Shown one piece after another: positions 17,478-27,095 of a DNA stretch of 64,000 nt. Every line of letters begins with the position of its first letter. The stretch's first letter is position 1. Made by a program: the position numbers and the translations under genes. Source of the stretch: Paenibacillus glycanilyticus (GTDB lineage: Bacteria > Bacillota > Bacilli > Paenibacillales > Paenibacillaceae); the NCBI RefSeq assembly GCF_030161375.1, contig NZ_BSSQ01000015.1, positions 62,001-126,000 of the forward strand, in the 5' to 3' direction. The notes under the pieces are model-generated. The model made no database searches and was not told the DNA's origin. It saw nothing but the letters and a program-made list of their open reading frames with translations.

Positions 17478-19511
17478 TTATGCCATTACTTCGTTTGGAA
17501 CATACGGCGAACGCAGCCTGTCGGCCTCGCGTTTCGCCTCCTGATACCGCTCGGAGGTACCAAGATCGCGTTTTTGCGGCGCTTCAACGACGACAAAATG
17601 ACTGCCTTCCACCGCGATAAAACCAAGTTCGAGGAATACTTCCAGCATGACGGTAATCGTCTGCTCCGGCCAGCCGCATTGTTCGGACAGGTACGTCTCC
17701 AGCCCCTTCACCGGAATGCGTTGCTTCCGTTTAAGCAGCTGATAGACCTTTCCGAAATGCTCCCGCTCCGGAAATCTGGCAAGCGCTCCTCCAAAATAAA
17801 GATCGTGAATGTGCAGCTGGGCTTTGCGCTGACCGTTCCATTCGTTGATTGACAGTTCCCCGACGAGATCAACCGGTAGACCGGTTTGAAGCTGTTCAGA
17901 TAACTGTCCTAGTCCGAAACCTACGGCGTCGAGCGCGGTACGTCCGCTTCGCAGCGCAAGCTTCAAGTGCCTTGAATCCTTGCCCATCGTTCTATAGTCC
18001 GATAACTCCGCAGACTGCAGAAGAAGTCTAGGCGACGGGTTACCTGCCCCAAACGGCTCGAGCAGCGCAAGCTGTCCAATCGTGCCCACGCTTGCATCCT
18101 CAATAGAGCATACAAGATCGATAGCCGTCTTCGGAATCCAGTCCTGCTCCGTCAACCATTCCATAGCCAGCTCTCCAAGCTTCACTTCAAAAGCTTGCAG
18201 ATTGTCCCGGTGCAAACTCATGCCGGCAGCTGCCTGATGGCCGCCATAATGGTCGAGAAGTTCATCGCATGCCGTTAATGCCGCATGCAAATCATAACCA
18301 TCAATGGATCTCGCCGAGCCTTTGCACATTCCGCTCTCCGGATCAATGCCAAGGATGATAACCGGCTTATAATAACGCTCCAGAATCTTAGAAGCAACGA
18401 TGCCAATTACCCCAACGTTCCAGCCTTCACCCGCCAAGACGATAACGGCAGCCTCCTCGCTTGCGGCAGCTTGAGCGGCTTCTCTTTTCCCCTGCCACTG
18501 CAAATCCGCTTCCTTCACGATTCCGTCTACAATCCGCTGTCTTTCCTTATTTAGCACGTCTAACGAAGACGCGGCACGAATCGCCTCGTCATAATCTCCG
18601 GTCGTGAGCAGCTCAACCGCGCGTTTCGCGTGATCAAGCCGGCCTGCCGCATTAATGCGCGGCGCCATGCCAAAGGCAACCGTGGTGGAAGTTACATCAT
18701 TAAGCTCGATGCCGCATGCTTCCGACAATGCACGGAAACCGGTATTATCGGTATTGCTAAGCCTTGCAAGCCCTGCCCTGACAAGCACCCGGTTCTCGTC
18801 CGTCAGCGGCATAATGTCGGCAATCGTCCCAAGGCATACGATATCGGTCCATTCCATTGGCGGGCGCCCCATCAGAGCTGTAGCCAGCTTGAAAGCAACG
18901 CCAACGCCGGCTAACCCTTTGAACGGGTAAGGACAATCTTCGCGTTTGGGATTTACAACGGCAACCGCATCCGGAATCTGCTCAGGCGGCTCATGATGGT
19001 CAGTAACGACAATATCGATGCCAAGCTGCTTCGCATATTCCACTTGCTCATATGCGCTGATGCCCGTGTCCACCGTTACGATGAGACGAACGCCATCGGC
19101 GGCAGCCAAATCGATCGCACCGTTGTTTAAGCCGTAGCCCTCCAAAGCGCGATGCGGAATATAATAATCAAAGGAATAGCCTAACTCGCGAAATACATGT
19201 ACGAGCAATGACGTGCTGGACACGCCGTCCGCATCGTAATCCCCATAAATCCGAATGAATTCATTCTCCTCTGCCGCCTTCTGAATCCGGGCAACGGCTT
19301 CCTTCATTCCTTTCAATAAATAGGGATCATGCAATCGGTCTTCGCCACCGCGCAGAAAAGTTTCAGCCGCCTCCTGCTCCCTGTAACCTCGCTGTACAAG
19401 CAGCTTGGCAACAAGGGGAGGAATACTTAAACTCTTTGATAACTGCTCTGCCGACTGTTCATCTTCTTTGCTCCAAGGCGCCAAATTCCAGCGTGTTTTT
19501 GCTTTGATCAC
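17478..19511 (-). CDS. recJ: Single-stranded-DNA-specific exonuclease RecJ
   Basis: 5'-3' ssDNA exonuclease of the DHH phosphoesterase superfamily acting in recombination and repair. The DHH domain has IYGDYDADGVSSTSLLVHVF (Mn-binding DxD), VTVDTGISA and VTDHHEPPEQIPDAVAVVNP. The DHHA1 domain has GGHQAAAGMSL, and an OB domain follows, with a C-terminal extension typical of Bacillota RecJ. A TTG at 19523 could start the frame but abuts its AAAGGGG. The GTG at 19511 has that motif 12 nt upstream and gives the more usual N-terminus (IKAKTRW), so it is preferred; the exact start is uncertain. Confidence 0.94.
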   Translation of the reverse strand: MIKAKTRWNLAPWSKEDEQSAEQLSKSLSIPPLVAKLLVQRGYREQEAAETFLRGGEDRLHDPYLLKGMKEAVARIQKAAEENEFIRIYGDYDADGVSSTSLLVHVFRELGYSFDYYIPHRALEGYGLNNGAIDLAAADGVRLIVTVDTGISAYEQVEYAKQLGIDIVVTDHHEPPEQIPDAVAVVNPKREDCPYPFKGLAGVGVAFKLATALMGRPPMEWTDIVCLGTIADIMPLTDENRVLVRAGLARLSNTDNTGFRALSEACGIELNDVTSTTVAFGMAPRINAAGRLDHAKRAVELLTTGDYDEAIRAASSLDVLNKERQRIVDGIVKEADLQWQGKREAAQAAASEEAAVIVLAGEGWNVGVIGIVASKILERYYKPVIILGIDPESGMCKGSARSIDGYDLHAALTACDELLDHYGGHQAAAGMSLHRDNLQAFEVKLGELAMEWLTEQDWIPKTAIDLVCSIEDASVGTIGQLALLEPFGAGNPSPRLLLQSAELSDYRTMGKDSRHLKLALRSGRTALDAVGFGLGQLSEQLQTGLPVDLVGELSINEWNGQRKAQLHIHDLYFGGALARFPEREHFGKVYQLLKRKQRIPVKGLETYLSEQCGWPEQTITVMLEVFLELGFIAVEGSHFVVVEAPQKRDLGTSERYQEAKREADRLRSPYVPNEVMA

Positions 19512-19535
19512 ACCGATGTTCAACCCCTTTCCATT

Positions 19536-20408
19536 CTATTGCAGAAGCGTTGGCATATGCTCCTGATTCGGATCATGATTCGACTTGTACGGATAACCAG
19601 GATCATAAGGCTCTACATGGATGGTTACGTCTGTTACGTGACCGAACCTCGTCAGCAGCAGCTGCTTGACCCGCTTCGCAATTTCATGGCCTTCCAATAC
19701 CGATATACGCGGGTTTACGCTAATGACAATATGAGCTACGACATAATGGCCCTGTTCTTTCGCTGTAATGGATTCTACGGTGATAACTCCTTCTACGCGC
19801 TGAATCAGCTGCATCAGAACTTCAGTATCCTCGTTTGGAGAATCCTTTCGCGCATCTTTGCGAACAAAACCCGAAATCGTACGATATCCGCTTACCATGA
19901 CAATAACGGCAATGACAATAGCAGCGGCAGGATCCAAATAATAAAGAGCCGGCAACGCTGCCGCTTTGCCAAGCAAAGCTCCTCCGGTGCCAACAAGCGC
20001 CGCCAGCGAGCAATATAAGCTTGAACCTCTCTCCTTGTTGGAGAAGAACAGCTCCTTCGCAAGGAGACAAACAAGAACTGCTACGAGAGCGCTCCAATGC
20101 GGCGGCTGATCCACGCCTTCCGCGATTGAACGAATCGCCGAAATCCCGATCTCCAGACTGGTAATAAGAAAAAATACGGCAAGGAAAACATTCGTCAGGG
20201 CTTCCGCGCGTTGCTGCCCACTCTGTTTAGTCGAAGACAAAGCAAAAGCGGCGGCACATTCTGCCGCCGTACGGAAGGCATCGGCGAGCAACGATTTGCT
20301 GCCCGCCAGTCCGCCTACTATGCCTTTAAACAACGCCAGCGCCGCAGTTCCCCATAAGCCTGCCTGAACGGCGGGCTTTGCCTCCGCAAATCGTTGTTCG
20401 GTTGACAT
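19536..20408 (-). CDS. CDF-like membrane protein with altered metal-site residues
   Basis: 290-residue protein with the cation diffusion facilitator layout: six hydrophobic segments (about 15-190), then a cytoplasmic ferredoxin-like dimer domain (VLMQLIQRVEGVITVESITA, EGHEIAKRV, IHVEPYDPG). Canonical family members carry HxxxD in helices 2 and 5. Here helix 2 reads ADAFRTAAEC, with R and E at those positions, and helix 5 (SSLYCSLAALVG) has no His-Asp pair. The protein may have changed substrate or lost transport. It lies between secF and recJ with short gaps, so it is probably cotranscribed with recJ. Confidence 0.8.
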   Translation of the reverse strand: MSTEQRFAEAKPAVQAGLWGTAALALFKGIVGGLAGSKSLLADAFRTAAECAAAFALSSTKQSGQQRAEALTNVFLAVFFLITSLEIGISAIRSIAEGVDQPPHWSALVAVLVCLLAKELFFSNKERGSSLYCSLAALVGTGGALLGKAAALPALYYLDPAAAIVIAVIVMVSGYRTISGFVRKDARKDSPNEDTEVLMQLIQRVEGVITVESITAKEQGHYVVAHIVISVNPRISVLEGHEIAKRVKQLLLTRFGHVTDVTIHVEPYDPGYPYKSNHDPNQEHMPTLLQ

Positions 20409-20447
20409 CTATGCCTCCAAATAAATTAGATTCTGTCTCTGCCTAAC

Positions 20448-21368
20448 TTATACTGCTTTTTTAGCTGCTGCTTTTGTAGACGGCTTTTGCTTGCTTTTCA
20501 TAACCATCCACAGCGGTGCCGCGATACAGATCGAAGAGTACGCGCCGCTGGCCAGACCAATCATCTTAGCGAGAGCGAACAGCTTAATCGATTCGCTGCC
20601 GAAGATGAATAGACAGGTTGCGATAATGAGAACGGCAAGTACCGTGTAAATATTACGCGCCATCGTCTGCCACAAGCTTTGGTTCACAAGATCGCCAATT
20701 TGATCGGCGTTTTTCGTTTTGGCAAAGCGGAGATTCTCGCGAATCCGGTCAAAGATAACAATCTTATCGTTAATCGAGTAACCGATTGTCGTCAGTACCG
20801 CCGCGATAAACGGAAGGTCAACCTGCAGACGGAAGATCGAGAACATGGTGATAACAACAAAGGCATCATACAAAATCGCAATGTTAGCTGCCAATGCCAT
20901 ACGCCACTCAAAACGGATCATAACATAGAGCATGATCGCAACGCTCGCGATAATTACCGCATAGATCGCTTTTACACCCAACTCCTGCGCCATATCCGGA
21001 GATACGACGTTAACCTCGGAGGATACGTTATCGCCGTATTTCGCTTTGAAAGCATCCTCAATGGCTTGTACCTTCGGCTGTTCAAGAACATCGTCGAAAC
21101 GAGCCGAAACGCGGTCACCGTTCGTCCCGCCAACGGTAGGCGTAACATCCGTATAGCCTTGTCCTGCAAGAATATCTTTGGCTTCTGCCTGGGTAATCTT
21201 CTTGCCTACGAGAATATCCATATTCGTACCGGCCTTGAAGTCAACCCCGAAGTTCATATGGAAGATGCTGACCATCAAAATACCGACTAGCGTCAAAATC
21301 GCTGAGAACATGAAAAACTTGTTGCGGTGTTTAATGAAATCGAACCGAACCTTCGTATTATAGAGCAC
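20448..21368 (-). CDS. secF: Protein translocase subunit SecF
   Basis: RND-superfamily accessory subunit that uses the proton gradient to pull secreted proteins from SecYEG. 306 residues, six membrane helices, with the SecF-type FGVDFKAGTNMDILV motif near the N-terminus and TIGYSINDKIVIFDRIREN in the membrane core. Its start overlaps the end of secD by 11 nt, so the two are translationally coupled. Unlike B. subtilis, where SecDF is one polypeptide, the genes are separate here. Confidence 0.96.
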   Translation of the reverse strand: MLYNTKVRFDFIKHRNKFFMFSAILTLVGILMVSIFHMNFGVDFKAGTNMDILVGKKITQAEAKDILAGQGYTDVTPTVGGTNGDRVSARFDDVLEQPKVQAIEDAFKAKYGDNVSSEVNVVSPDMAQELGVKAIYAVIIASVAIMLYVMIRFEWRMALAANIAILYDAFVVITMFSIFRLQVDLPFIAAVLTTIGYSINDKIVIFDRIRENLRFAKTKNADQIGDLVNQSLWQTMARNIYTVLAVLIIATCLFIFGSESIKLFALAKMIGLASGAYSSICIAAPLWMVMKSKQKPSTKAAAKKAV

Positions 21369-22590
21369 GGATTTCTGCCTCCTTCACGCCGTAGTAGCCA
21401 GGTTTAGTAAAGAGGTTACTGCGGATCAGCAAGTGAATCAGCAGACGTGCCAAGAAGATGTTGGTCACGATACTGACGAGAATACTGAAGATCATCGTCA
21501 AAGCAAAGCCCCGGATCGCGCCATTGCCGATAAAGTACAAGACAGCACAAGAAATAATATTCGTTACGTTCGCGTCCATAATGGTACGGAACGAGTTCTT
21601 CGAACCTGCCTTCAGAGAGGACAGCAAGCTCTTGCCGCTGCGAATCTCTTCTTTGATCCGCTCATACATAATGATGTTGGCGTCAACCGCCATGCCTATA
21701 CCAAGCACAAAGGCCGCGATACCCGGAAGCGTTAGCGTCGCATCCATCAGCTCAAATACGACAACAAGCAACCAAGTATAAGTGATAACGGTAATTCCCG
21801 CAACAAATCCGGGAACCCGGAACATGATAATCAGCAAGATCAAAATAATGACCGTACCGATCACGCCAGCACCTACAGTATCTTCAAGCGACTTCTGGCC
21901 AAGTTTGGCGCCTACGCTTTGCGTATAAATTTCCGTCAGCTTCAGCGGCAATGCGCCAAGGTTGATCGTATCTTTCAGGTTATTGGCTTCATCCAGCGTA
22001 TAATTGCCTGAGATTTGTGCCGAACCGCCCGTAATCGGATAGTTGACCGAAGGGCTGGACAGCAGTTCGTCATCGAGGTAAATAGATAACGTTTTGCCAG
22101 TCAGCTTAGTTGTAACATCTTCGAATTTCTTTGCGTCTTTCAATTTAATGGTGATCATTGGTTTACCCAATTGGTCGAATTCAACCTTTGCACCATTTTG
22201 TACGAAGTCATTGCCTTGAAGCTCTACAGTTCCGTCCGGACCGCGGAAGGTCAGATTGACCGGCTTTTTCAGCATTTCTCTGATTGCCGTTTCATCCTGC
22301 ACGCCAGGAATTTTTACGCGGATCCGATTATTGCCTTCGCGCGTAATTTCAGGCTCAGTCGTTCCCGTGGAGTCAATCCGTTGTTCCAGACTGTGAGCCG
22401 TTTCCTTGAGCGATTCAGGCGTTACCTTCTCGCCGCCTTCAAGCGGAGAAGCTTCATATAATACCTCGAATCCGCCCTTCAAGTCAAGACCTAGCCGGAT
22501 ACCTTTGACCAGATCCGGGCTCGTCCAAGCGATGGCGCCAAACATGATGACAACGACCGCAAGGAAGGCAGTTAATCTCTTCCAGTTCAT
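21358..22590 (-). CDS. secD: Protein translocase subunit SecD
   Basis: Partner of SecF in the SecDF secretion motor, 410 residues. The N-terminal membrane helix is followed by GIRLGLDLKGGFEVLYEA, the SecD signature, then the external P1 base and head regions (residues about 50-230). The C-terminal membrane domain contains GIGMAVDANIIMYERIKEE, with the conserved Asp of the proton path. The ATG has AGGGGGA about 10 nt upstream. Transcription probably starts at the promoter 36-64 nt upstream. Confidence 0.96.
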   Translation of the reverse strand: MNWKRLTAFLAVVVIMFGAIAWTSPDLVKGIRLGLDLKGGFEVLYEASPLEGGEKVTPESLKETAHSLEQRIDSTGTTEPEITREGNNRIRVKIPGVQDETAIREMLKKPVNLTFRGPDGTVELQGNDFVQNGAKVEFDQLGKPMITIKLKDAKKFEDVTTKLTGKTLSIYLDDELLSSPSVNYPITGGSAQISGNYTLDEANNLKDTINLGALPLKLTEIYTQSVGAKLGQKSLEDTVGAGVIGTVIILILLIIMFRVPGFVAGITVITYTWLLVVVFELMDATLTLPGIAAFVLGIGMAVDANIIMYERIKEEIRSGKSLLSSLKAGSKNSFRTIMDANVTNIISCAVLYFIGNGAIRGFALTMIFSILVSIVTNIFLARLLIHLLIRSNLFTKPGYYGVKEAEIRAL

Positions 22591-22625
22591 ACGTACATAG
22601 TCCCCCTTAAGATCTCAATATTCCT

Positions 22626-22654
22626 ATTATACTTAGGTTGTACTTGCGTGTAAA
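22626..22654 (-). promoter_or_regulatory. Sigma-A promoter of secD-secF
   Basis: TTTACA (22654-22649), 17-nt spacer, perfect TATAAT (22631-22626). The sequence around the -10 (CCTAAGTATAATAGG) is nearly identical to the promoter before the DUF4321-maf genes at 57.06 kb. Confidence 0.85.
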
Positions 22655-22663
22655 ACTCCGCGC

Positions 22664-22699
22664 AAAAAAAAGAAAACCCTTCCATTAGAAATGGTTTCC
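22664..22699 (-). terminator. Terminator at the end of the ComN-like gene
   Basis: Minus-strand CCATT, TCT loop, AATGG within a longer imperfect hairpin, followed by TTTTCTTTTTTTT. The stem overlaps the last codons of the gene. The stem is weak but the T-run is clear. Confidence 0.55.
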
Positions 22700-22924
22700 C
22701 CGAAAAGCGTTCAGCGTCATAAAATTCATAAATTTTGTCACTTTTAAGGACAAGATATCGTTTACGATTTGATGAAGCTCCGGCTGACCGGTTTTTTTAT
22801 ACTTCTCGCTTACGCATTCCCAAATTTCTTTCCCCGTAACATGTTCATATCCGATGAGATGAAATTCTTCCGCTTTGCTGTTGCACAGCTGCTCGATCAC
22901 GCCGTTCAAATCCTCATCTCCCAC
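22685..22924 (-). CDS. comN: ComN-like post-transcriptional regulator
   Basis: 79-residue soluble protein matching the B. subtilis ComN/YrzD family, which acts on comE mRNA localisation and binds DivIVA. The conserved region is WECVSEKYKKTG to LSLKVTKFMNFMTLNAF. Position supports it: as in B. subtilis it lies between secDF and divergent spoVB. The frame can be read from a GTG at 22960, but the GTG at 22924 has GGAGGAGGAG about 6 nt upstream and is preferred. The link to competence is inferred from the family only. Confidence 0.75.
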   Translation of the reverse strand: MGDEDLNGVIEQLCNSKAEEFHLIGYEHVTGKEIWECVSEKYKKTGQPELHQIVNDILSLKVTKFMNFMTLNAFRGNHF

Positions 22925-23156
22925 GGCTTTCTCCTCCTCCTGGCCTTGCAAATGTCCCACATGCTGATAACAATCCTTTTATCTATTCGCTACTGATTGT
23001 TGCTTTTCCTGCTGAACCTTTGGAATTGATAAATTTGGATGACCGGGAGGGAATGACTCATGATTCGGACATGCCGCGCATAAAGATGTACGGAAAGCCT
23101 GTCTCCTGTCTTTTGGGGTTATGAAGGCGGGATTATTGAAGAGATGAGGGCGACAA

Positions 23157-24713
23157 ATGACGAAGCAAACATTTATAAAAGGGGCTATGATTCTGTTGGC
23201 CGCCGGCATCATCAACCGGTTGCTCGGTTTTGTACCGCGTATTGCTCTCCCGCGGATTATCGGAGCGGAAGGCGTTGGGCTGTATCAGCTTAGCTACCCG
23301 TTCCTGACCGTGATGCTGACGGTTATTACGGGGGGCATTCCGCTCGCGATTACCAAATGGACGGCAGAGGCGGTATCTCGCGGCGACTCGTCGCGGGTCA
23401 AACAGATTTTCCGGACCGCAATGGCATTAACGATTGTGCTAGCCGTCATAATGACCGCCGCTCTTCTCTTATTAGCCGAATGGATAACTAAACATGTGTT
23501 GACCGATCCGAGGGTTTATCAAAGTTTTCTTGTGATGACGCCTCTTATGCTCATAATCGGCATTTCATCCGTCTACCGGGGATATTTCCAAGGCAAACAA
23601 AATATGATCCCTTCCGCCACTTCTCAAATTGTTGAAACGGTGATCCGGATTATCGGGTCGCTTACGTTTGCCTCCATGTTGCTTCCAAGAGGGATAGAAT
23701 GGGCGGCAGCAGGCGCAATGCTTGGCGTAGTTGTTGGTGAAGTTGGCGCTTTAGCTGTTCTGCTGTGGACTTATATTAAAGAGCGGACCAAATTAAAGCA
23801 CGCCAATGAGCACAACGATTCGCCCGATGAGAAAAACATAACCGTGCTTCGCCGTTTGCTTGACCTGTCGATCCCGGTTACAGGCAGCCGAATGGTCGGA
23901 TCCTTGTCTTATTTGCTGGAATCCATTCTTACCGCTAGAAGTCTTGCGGCAGCAGGCATCGCCACAGGCACGGCAACCGCTTTATACGGTTCCCTGCAGG
24001 GCATGATTATTCCGTTGCTGCTGCTTCCTACCGCTTTAACGTTCTCGCTTGCTTCTTCTCTCGTGCCCTCCTTATCCGAAGCCGCGGCAAGAGGCGATAA
24101 AGCGACCATTCATAAAAGAATGCATCAGTCGATGCGGCTTGCGCTAGTCGCCGGCGCCCCGTTTGTCGTCGTGATGTGGCTATTTGCCGAACCGATCTGC
24201 CGAATCATGTACAACCACGCCGATATTGCGCCCATGCTGAAGTTAATGGCACCGGTTGGGATTTTCGTGTACCTTCAAGCGCCTTTGCAAGCGGCGCTTC
24301 AAGCGCTAAACAAGCCCGGTACGGCGCTTATGAATACGTTCATCGGGGCGGCAGTCAAGCTCATGCTCATCACTATGCTCGCTTCCAAGCCCGAGCTTGG
24401 CATCTACGGCGCGTTAATTGCAATCAATGTCAACATTGTACTCGTAACCATTCTGCACGGTATTAGCGTATTGCGTTTTATAGGCTTTCATATGCAAGTG
24501 ATGGATTTCGTAAAGGTTGGAGCAGCCATGCTGATTATGGGGGCTGCGGCAAGCTGGATTATGAATACAAAGCCGTTAACGTTGGAATGGATCAATCTGA
24601 TTCTCGCTTGCTTCATCAGTATGATCATCTATCTGGTTCTAATGGTTATTATGAAGATTATTGACCGGTACGATATGGCGAGAATCCCACTGCTCGGGCA
24701 ATGGTTCAAATAA
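23157..24713 (+). CDS. spoVB: Stage V sporulation protein B (MATE/MOP polysaccharide flippase family)
   Basis: 518-residue membrane protein with about 14 hydrophobic helices, member of the MOP (MurJ/Wzx) flippase superfamily. SpoVB is needed for spore cortex synthesis and probably flips lipid-linked precursors. The N-terminus TFIKGAMILLAAGIINRLLG is the signature start. It is transcribed away from comN, as in B. subtilis. GAGGG lies before the ATG. The 232 nt upstream shows no sporulation promoter that I can defend. It converges on the DUF421 gene with a shared terminator. Confidence 0.93.
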   Translation: MTKQTFIKGAMILLAAGIINRLLGFVPRIALPRIIGAEGVGLYQLSYPFLTVMLTVITGGIPLAITKWTAEAVSRGDSSRVKQIFRTAMALTIVLAVIMTAALLLLAEWITKHVLTDPRVYQSFLVMTPLMLIIGISSVYRGYFQGKQNMIPSATSQIVETVIRIIGSLTFASMLLPRGIEWAAAGAMLGVVVGEVGALAVLLWTYIKERTKLKHANEHNDSPDEKNITVLRRLLDLSIPVTGSRMVGSLSYLLESILTARSLAAAGIATGTATALYGSLQGMIIPLLLLPTALTFSLASSLVPSLSEAAARGDKATIHKRMHQSMRLALVAGAPFVVVMWLFAEPICRIMYNHADIAPMLKLMAPVGIFVYLQAPLQAALQALNKPGTALMNTFIGAAVKLMLITMLASKPELGIYGALIAINVNIVLVTILHGISVLRFIGFHMQVMDFVKVGAAMLIMGAAASWIMNTKPLTLEWINLILACFISMIIYLVLMVIMKIIDRYDMARIPLLGQWFK

Positions 24714-24788
24714 AAAAAGCCGGCTTCTTGCCGACAATCCCTCCTCGACCTGCCTTCAGGAGGGATTGCGGCTAGAAGCGCGGCTTTT
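24713..24788. terminator. Bidirectional terminator shared by spoVB and the DUF421 gene
   Basis: Long hairpin with AAAAAAGCCG on the left and CGGCTTTTT on the right. The inner perfect stem pairs CAATCCCTCCT with AGGAGGGATTG. Poly-T follows in both directions. The right arm includes the final codons and stop of the DUF421 gene. Confidence 0.9.
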
Positions 24789-25512
24789 TGTCGGAATCGA
24801 TAAACAACTTTCCTTTATGGTCAATCGTGCACAGAAACACTTCCTTAGAATCAAACACACCTTGCTCCTGCAGCACATTTTTCAACCAAAATCTCGTTTT
24901 GTCCAGCTTCGCCAAATTCTCATCTTGCACCTTGCCGTCCATAATAAGCGGAATGGGCAACATCTCGAACCGGAATTGCGCCGGGGTCTTTACTTCAGGT
25001 TTAACTATTGGGGCTGTATCTTTCTCTGTATTTGCCTTTGGTTCCTCTTGTCTTCCGTCTATATCGTCCTTCTCAATAACCGATAATTTGCCGGTCGTCT
25101 CCAAGATGGCAAACTCGACGTCGGCAACATTAGAAATTTTGTTCTCCCTTAATTGAAGCAGAAGATCATCCAGGTTATAGCGCTGCTTGCGCATCACATC
25201 CCGGTTCAGTTTTCCTTTGGCAATAATGAAGCTTGGTTTTCCGTCAAACCATAATCTGAGTTTGCGGTTTTTCAGGGCAATAAAGGCAATTCCGATCTGG
25301 ATCAGCAATAGAACCACCATCGGCAAGATGCCTTCCCACATGGACCGGTCAACATCTTCAATGACAATAACCGCAATCTCTGCAATCATGACGGAGATGA
25401 CTAGATCAAATACGGATAACTTGCCTATTTCCCTTTTACCCATAGAACGCATGATCAGAAATACGACGAAGTAAATGAATACGGTTCGGAGCAGCACACT
25501 CCAATATTCCAT
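24772..25512 (-). CDS. DUF421 membrane protein (YetF/YrbG family)
   Basis: 246-residue protein. Three membrane helices (about 5-85) contain MRSMGKREIGKLSVFDLVISV, the family's most conserved stretch. Cytoplasmic domains follow, with FIIAKGKLNRDVMRKQRYNLDDLLLQLRE (broken across the family motif) and a C-terminal YetF-like domain. YetF is a spore-germinant-accessory family member in some bacilli, but the function of this group is largely unknown. The frame extends 27 codons upstream; the ATG at 25512 has GAGGAGG in front. B. subtilis has a DUF421 gene (yrbG) in the same place beside spoVB. Confidence 0.88.
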   Translation of the reverse strand: MEYWSVLLRTVFIYFVVFLIMRSMGKREIGKLSVFDLVISVMIAEIAVIVIEDVDRSMWEGILPMVVLLLIQIGIAFIALKNRKLRLWFDGKPSFIIAKGKLNRDVMRKQRYNLDDLLLQLRENKISNVADVEFAILETTGKLSVIEKDDIDGRQEEPKANTEKDTAPIVKPEVKTPAQFRFEMLPIPLIMDGKVQDENLAKLDKTRFWLKNVLQEQGVFDSKEVFLCTIDHKGKLFIDSDKKPRF

Positions 25513-25628
25513 CCTAACCGCCTCCTCGATTTTGTCATGCCTGCCATCTGAACAGCCCGTACAGCTATTCTGACCTTCGGCCTCACACATCATGCGATTC
25601 GAGAAGTAACGAATTATGGGTAAATAAC

Positions 25629-27059
25629 CTATGGAAGTATAATAAAATAGATATATATGGTTGAGATCACAAGGGCAACCAAAGTTAGCGGAGCACCAAT
25701 CTTCAAATAATCCATGTAGCTGAAGCCTTTGCCTTCACGCATGGCCAGCCCTGCTACAACGACATTGGCCGATGCGCCAATGAGCGTTCCGTTGCCGCCA
25801 AGACATGCGCCAAGCGATAAAGACCACCATAATGGATTGAGATCATTCGGATTTGTAATATTCATCTGCACGCCCAAATCTTGAATAAGAGGGATCATCG
25901 TTGCGACATACGGGATGTTATCAATTGTGGCGGACGCAACGCCGGATACCCACAAAATAAGCATAGATGTCTTCGTCATGTCTCCCGAAGTCAACTGCAA
26001 CGTTACATTGGCCAAATCCGAGATGATATTGGTCTCAATCAAGCCGCCAACGAGCATAAACAATCCGATAAAGAAAAAGATCGTTTCCCATTCCACGAAA
26101 TCAAACGCCGCTTCCGCATCCTCCCTTTTCACTCCGATCATCATGAGCAGCGTAGCGCCGCCAAGCGCGATAACGGCCGCTTCAACATCAATGACCGAAT
26201 GCAGAACAAAACCAACAATCGTCAGCAATAAAATAACAAGCGATTTGGTCATCAGCTTACGATCCTTGATATTATCCTCTGCTTTAAGCGCCATAAGCTG
26301 CTTCTTGGATTCCTCGGATACAATGAGCTTCTTCCGGTAAATCCATACAAGCAAGAAAATCGTAACGGCCAGAATAACGAGAATAACCGGTGCCAAATGA
26401 ATGAGGAAATCATTAAACGTCAAGTTATCATTAGCTGAACCGATCATAATATTGGGCGGATCGCCAATTAACGTCGCCGTGCCGCCGATATTGCTGGATA
26501 GGATCTCCGCAAACAGAAACGGTACCGGCGTAATATTCAATATCCGCGTAATGGAGAAGGTGATCGGAACAATAAGCAACACCGTGGTCACATTGTCCAG
26601 GAAAGCAGAACCAATCCCCGTCAACAACGATAAGATGATAAAAATCTTAACCGGATCTCCCTTAGCGGCTTGCGCTGCTTTCACTGCGGCATATTGGAAC
26701 ACGCCGGTCTTATTCGTTATGCCGACCAGAATCATCATTCCGATTAATAAGAAGATGGTTTCCCATTCAATATGTTCGGAAAAAGCTAAATTCATATCCA
26801 GCACGCCAAGCACAATCATGATGACTGCGCCAAACAAAGCGATCACCGTACGGTTTATTTTCTCCGTAATAATGATGGCGTACGTGGTCAAGAAAATAAC
26901 AACAGCGGCAACGACTTGCCACTGTGCAGGATGGTATAGATGCTCCAAACGATCAACTCCTAGTTCCGTAAATAAGACATAAAGCAAATTATACAAAAAA
27001 GATGCAAATAACGTCCAGTCTGTCCCAATCGGCTGGTCTATTCCGCCTGGCTTGACCAT
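25629..27059 (-). CDS. ArsB/NhaD-family ion transporter
   Basis: 476-residue membrane protein of the IT superfamily (ArsB, NhaD and citrate-carrier relatives) with about 11-12 helices. The two inverted-topology halves each carry the substrate-site loop, visible as SNIGGTATLIGDPPNIM (about 190-206) and GACLGGNGTLIGASANVV (about 425-442). Each half also has a VEWETIFFF/IEWETIFLL helix, showing internal duplication. The exported or imported ion cannot be determined; arsenite, sodium/proton or dicarboxylate transport are all possible. It is divergent from the TIGR04086 gene. Confidence 0.87.
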   Translation of the reverse strand: MVKPGGIDQPIGTDWTLFASFLYNLLYVLFTELGVDRLEHLYHPAQWQVVAAVVIFLTTYAIIITEKINRTVIALFGAVIMIVLGVLDMNLAFSEHIEWETIFLLIGMMILVGITNKTGVFQYAAVKAAQAAKGDPVKIFIILSLLTGIGSAFLDNVTTVLLIVPITFSITRILNITPVPFLFAEILSSNIGGTATLIGDPPNIMIGSANDNLTFNDFLIHLAPVILVILAVTIFLLVWIYRKKLIVSEESKKQLMALKAEDNIKDRKLMTKSLVILLLTIVGFVLHSVIDVEAAVIALGGATLLMMIGVKREDAEAAFDFVEWETIFFFIGLFMLVGGLIETNIISDLANVTLQLTSGDMTKTSMLILWVSGVASATIDNIPYVATMIPLIQDLGVQMNITNPNDLNPLWWSLSLGACLGGNGTLIGASANVVVAGLAMREGKGFSYMDYLKIGAPLTLVALVISTIYIYFIILP

Positions 27060-27095
27060 AAGGTGTACTAATAGTCTTGTACAAGGGGGGATAAC

